Made by a program: the position numbers and the translations under genes | Part shown: piece after piece, positions 20,457 to 23,657 of the stretch | How positions within the stretch are numbered: the first letter of the stretch is position 1 | Layout: each line of letters opens with the position of its first letter | Notes under the pieces: generated by a model | What the model was told of the DNA's origin: nothing | The model's database searches: none | What the model saw: only the letters and a program-made list of their open reading frames with translations | IMG/VR virus record: IMGVR_UViG_3300035162_003484 | Location: 1-23,657 of that record | Origin: a virus | Direction: 5' to 3' (one strand) | Length of the DNA stretch: 23,657 nt

Positions 20457-22214
20457 CTATTCTGCGGCGGGTTGTGTTGGTGTTGCTGATGCGTCCGCTT
20501 TGGCTTGCTCTTGAGCCTTAGCGGCAAAGACGGAGATATCGCCGGTGGTACCGGGAAGCGCGACTAGACCCTCTTGGGCGCGGGCCTCGTTCACGCTTAC
20601 GATCGCGGCAAGGTCGGTCGGTGCGAGTTCGATCGTAGACTTGGGCGGCGATGAAACCCCAGCGGCGGCAAGTACCATCGCTATCTGAGAGTCTAGAAGC
20701 TGTGTCGCTAGCTCTTGGTCGATGACGAACGCCCGAAGCTCATCGGGGCTTAGACCGGGTCGGCGCACGGCGGCCTCTTCCAATCGGGTAGGCGCGGCCG
20801 CGTTCTCGAATGCGGCGTTGGTGATTCGGATTTGATCGAGTGCTTGGCGGGCCTCGATATTGGTGACGCCGGGGTGCTCTTCCATGTAGGCGGTCACTAT
20901 GTCAAGCGTGCCAGCGGCTCGACGTGCGGCGTGGTCGTCTCGTAGTGCCCGTCGCTCATCGGCGCTCAAAGGAATGCCCCGATAGGTGATGGTCCAGCCG
21001 TCCTCGGGTAGACTGACCCACCCGGGTGTGCCCTCGCCCTCATGCCAGCGATTGAGCAAGACGGCGACGATCGTGATGGTCCGCACATCGGCACGACCGA
21101 AGACCGGAGCGAACCGCCGCTGAAGTGTGCGCTGTGAATCGCGGTTCACCGCCAGCGCATAGCCCGAACGCGGATCGCCGCTGGTTCTGGTGACGTCGGC
21201 GGCGTTGAGCCCAAGGTGCGAGGCAAGGCCCCGAGCGTACATCGTGATCGCCGATACCATCTTATCGAGGTCAGCCGGTGACGACCATTGGCCAATCTGC
21301 GGCTGAATGCTGTCGTCGGTAGGCTCGAGCATCAGCGCCGTCGACGGGTCGGTGATGACCGCCGCGCGCTTGGTGGGGTTGGTCGCGCCCGTAACGCCAA
21401 CGCCGGCGACTTGGGCGCCGACGATGTACCGTTGAGCCCAGCTCGCCTTCAATTCTGCATGAGCTAGATTTGTGTACTTCAAAGCTAGGTTTAGCGTTCC
21501 TTCATACAATCCCTGGGTGTCGTAGGTATTCCAGAGGCTCCCAGTCTCTTGCGCGTGGTACATCGAATAGGGCAAGAACGCGGTGCCGTCGCTCTTCACA
21601 TAGGGATAGGCCATAGGCTCACCCGTGTCGGAGTCCGTCGGCATCACCAACGCGGTCACGTCGTTACCCTCGACGTCGATGACCCGGAACTCTTCGCGCT
21701 CGGCGTCGGTGATATCCCAAGTCCAAATGCTTTTGCCGTCGATGGTGCGCTCGCGTGCCTCTTCGACTCGCACGGGTACCGATGGGTTCTGCGGGCGGGC
21801 ACTAGCCACCACGGTCTGAGGGTAGACCAGCCTGAACACCGGAACGCCCCGATCGATTGACGGCCGCACCAGCATCTCGCGCATCCCAAGGGTGTCGCGC
21901 TGGATGGTCTGACCTAGCGACCAGAAACCAGCGTCGAGCAAGATGGCGCCCATACGATCGGCGGCCTCGAGGTCCGGGTTGCCGACCTTGCCCGCGTCAT
22001 CGTACATCACCGCGATCGCTTCGAACCCGCCTTTGTAGAGGTTGGCGCTTATGTCTGGTTCCCCTTGCGCCTCGGTTCGGATGTTCCCAAGCTGGCGCTC
22101 CATAACCACTTTCACGTCGGGCTTGTGCAGGTTGTGCATAATTCGGAAGAGCGCGCCCGCATACTGCCATCGGGCCTGGTCTGCGGTATCTTTCGGCATC
22201 GGTGGACTTGACAT
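20457..22214 (-). CDS. Portal protein (585 aa)
   Basis: It starts 3 bp after the terminase stop, with only a weak GGAT site, so it is probably coupled to terminase translation. The protein is of normal portal length, with a helical N-terminus (ADQARWQYAGALFRIMHNLH), a beta-rich body (PVFRLVYPQTVVASARPQNP, YPYVKSDGTAFLPYSMYHAQ), a helix with DKMVSAITMYARGLASHLGL, and a sequence NAADVTRTSGDPRSGYAL like the wing/crown junction in other portals. A long C-terminal helix (ADERRALRDDHAARRAAGTL) and an Ala/Gln/Lys-rich tail follow. It forms the dodecameric ring at one capsid vertex through which terminase packages DNA. No fused MuF or protease domain is seen. Confidence 0.88.
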   Translation of the reverse strand: MSSPPMPKDTADQARWQYAGALFRIMHNLHKPDVKVVMERQLGNIRTEAQGEPDISANLYKGGFEAIAVMYDDAGKVGNPDLEAADRMGAILLDAGFWSLGQTIQRDTLGMREMLVRPSIDRGVPVFRLVYPQTVVASARPQNPSVPVRVEEARERTIDGKSIWTWDITDAEREEFRVIDVEGNDVTALVMPTDSDTGEPMAYPYVKSDGTAFLPYSMYHAQETGSLWNTYDTQGLYEGTLNLALKYTNLAHAELKASWAQRYIVGAQVAGVGVTGATNPTKRAAVITDPSTALMLEPTDDSIQPQIGQWSSPADLDKMVSAITMYARGLASHLGLNAADVTRTSGDPRSGYALAVNRDSQRTLQRRFAPVFGRADVRTITIVAVLLNRWHEGEGTPGWVSLPEDGWTITYRGIPLSADERRALRDDHAARRAAGTLDIVTAYMEEHPGVTNIEARQALDQIRITNAAFENAAAPTRLEEAAVRRPGLSPDELRAFVIDQELATQLLDSQIAMVLAAAGVSSPPKSTIELAPTDLAAIVSVNEARAQEGLVALPGTTGDISVFAAKAQEQAKADASATPTQPAAE

Positions 22215-22217
22215 TGG

Positions 22218-23657
22218 CTATCCGTTGTGGATGGGCGCGGACGACCGCTGGCGTTGAGCGAAGATAGCATGAACGAGCGAATAGCGAAGAGCGTCACAGA
22301 TATGCTTCCACTGATCATCGATCCCCGAATAGGAATTGAGCATACCGATAACCCGCTCGCACCGCTTCGATACGTGGAAGTGCCCGCGAACCATAGCACG
22401 GTGTAGCCACCGTTCGCCGAACTTGACCGAGTGCTGCGCGTGCCCCTTGCCTCGTTTCACCGTGCCGATCTTCACGCCCATCTCATGCGCTTGTATTCCC
22501 ATCTCGCGAGCGATGGCGCGTTGGAGCTGTCCGTTGCTTTTCTTGCCCTGTTGCCGTCCGTACTTGCCGCCGGCTCCGTAGTGCACCCGGTCGCCGTGCG
22601 CTTTGTTGAGGTTCGACCACTTCCAACCCCATCGACCCAGCATCTCAATCACGCCGCGCGCATCCTGTTGCTCGGTGGTCTGACCGTCGCTGACATACTC
22701 ATCCAAAACCCAAATGGCATCGAAGCCCTCTGGCGTCTTGACGGTACCGACCAACACCGCGCAGCTTGAGAAGTTTGCGCCGCTACCATGGTCGGCGCCG
22801 AAGCACAAGTCGAACTCGCCACCAAAGAACGGCGGGGCCTCGGTGACCGTGTGACCCTTGGGCGGCTCGGCGTCGTGGTACGCCGAGAACATGCGCCCGC
22901 TCGACCGGAACTCCCACCCGCCATGCACAACGACGTCGACCTCGTATTCGAACGAGTCGGCCTCTTGGGCGTCGATCCAATCCTGGTCAGCCGGCACGCC
23001 GTTGATTCTGATCGGGAGGTTCGCGCCGATCGGGATGAGCATCTCTGGCGTGCATCGGCTGTGTAGGTCGATCATCTTGTGCTCTTTCGATTCGCACATC
23101 TCCCTGATGTATTCGACCGGGGCATTAACCGGAGTAAAGGTCAGCCAGACGAACCCGCCCGCCTTGCCTCGCAGGGTTCGCTTGACCATCTCAGAATAGA
23201 CCCTAGCATTTTTGGGAGGCTCATCGAAATGCACCCAGTCATAAGTACCACCGGCGAGCGATAGCCCGCCTTGGTTGGTGGTCTTGATAAATATCATCGA
23301 TCCGTTGCGGAACTTCACGACGATGTTCTTACCCCGGAAACCGTGACCCGGTATGTAGACCGTATCCGGGTGGAGCTCGGCCTTGGGTAGCAAGTGCCAC
23401 AGCTTCTCCTGAATCTCGATCGATTGCGCCCAAGTCGCGCACACGATGGCGCCTTTAATCGGCGGCGGCGGCACGTCATAGAAGGGGTGCTCGCCGAGGC
23501 AATGCATGATCCCGTTCGCGAGCCCGACCCAGGTTTTCCCGCCCCATTGATTGCCGAGCCGAAGCAACCGGCGGCGGGCCTCTTCCTTTAAGAACTCCTC
23601 TTGCATCGGGAGCCACCGCACGTAGTCGAGCGGAGTGGCGGTGGCCACGTTGCGTAG
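22218..23657 (-). CDS. terL: Terminase large subunit, N-terminus open at window edge
   Basis: The frame is open to the right edge (CTA-CGC-AAC precede the first in-window start, a GTG at 23648 with no Shine-Dalgarno), so the real start may be outside. Counting from that GTG the protein is 476 aa. Walker A is GNQWGGKT (32-39); Walker B is YDWVHFDEPP with Asp142-Glu143; a coupling-type motif VWLTFTP is at 167-173. The nuclease domain has GADHGSG (Asp286), WVLDEY (Asp316/Glu317) and HICDALRYS (Asp452), the acidic triad of the RNase H-like fold. It powers DNA packaging at the portal and cuts concatemers. The small subunit is not in the window. Confidence 0.93.
   Translation of the reverse strand, partial: LRNVATATPLDYVRWLPMQEEFLKEEARRRLLRLGNQWGGKTWVGLANGIMHCLGEHPFYDVPPPPIKGAIVCATWAQSIEIQEKLWHLLPKAELHPDTVYIPGHGFRGKNIVVKFRNGSMIFIKTTNQGGLSLAGGTYDWVHFDEPPKNARVYSEMVKRTLRGKAGGFVWLTFTPVNAPVEYIREMCESKEHKMIDLHSRCTPEMLIPIGANLPIRINGVPADQDWIDAQEADSFEYEVDVVVHGGWEFRSSGRMFSAYHDAEPPKGHTVTEAPPFFGGEFDLCFGADHGSGANFSSCAVLVGTVKTPEGFDAIWVLDEYVSDGQTTEQQDARGVIEMLGRWGWKWSNLNKAHGDRVHYGAGGKYGRQQGKKSNGQLQRAIAREMGIQAHEMGVKIGTVKRGKGHAQHSVKFGERWLHRAMVRGHFHVSKRCERVIGMLNSYSGIDDQWKHICDALRYSLVHAIFAQRQRSSAPIHNG

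Noticed and set aside
1-23657. tRNA genes, integrase or attachment sites that would show a prophage
   Set aside because: None seen on reading both strands; the lifestyle is left undecided.

Overview
The window is the late (virion and lysis) half of a tailed dsDNA phage or prophage with a long, non-contractile-type tail (siphovirus-like Caudoviricetes). The sequence is clearly GC-rich. That, and the many GC-ending codons, points to a high-GC bacterial host, but nothing visible fixes the host. I saw no integrase, attachment site, tRNA, rRNA, CRISPR array or insertion sequence, so free phage and prophage cannot be told apart from this window.

From about 820 to the right edge everything lies on the minus strand and reads right to left in the usual structural order: large terminase (22218-23657, open at the edge), portal (20457-22214), scaffold (19845-20447), major capsid protein (18839-19759), a hypothetical protein (18094-18744), a 48-aa ORF (17951-18097), a head-tail adaptor (17235-17954), a tail-terminator-like protein (16804-17235), the tail tube protein (16267-16794), tail assembly chaperone G with its probable -1 frameshift product GT (15781-16244), an unassigned protein (15321-15800), the tape measure (13316-15328), an Asp-box tail protein (10179-13316) and a tail hub or tip protein (8539-10179).

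After a 143-bp gap comes a host-adhesion block: a small beta-rich protein (7994-8395), a 1232-aa fibre or tailspike with two beta-helix entry motifs (4299-7997), and three smaller proteins including a LamG-like one (3871-4290, 3629-3874, 2592-3629). A small ORF built on a 43-bp perfect tandem repeat (2384-2590) follows. The lysis block comes last: a coiled-coil protein with a C-terminal membrane anchor (1994-2374), an unknown basic protein (1641-1964), a holin-like protein (1412-1648) and a Cys/His peptidase-like endolysin candidate (819-1415). Three plus-strand ORFs of unknown function (3-251, 248-643, 627-920) converge on this unit and overlap it antisense by 102 bp.

Most genes touch by ATGA or TAATG overlaps, implying translational coupling. 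No stretch over 300 bp lacks a gene. Only two gaps are sizeable (19760-19844, before the capsid gene, and 8396-8538, before the adhesion block). Both carry the same 28-bp sequence (one mismatch) directly downstream of an extended -10-like element, so capsid and adhesion genes probably share a promoter plus conserved 5' leader. This shared leader and the doubled slippery sites in the tail chaperone gene are the two most notable non-gene signals.
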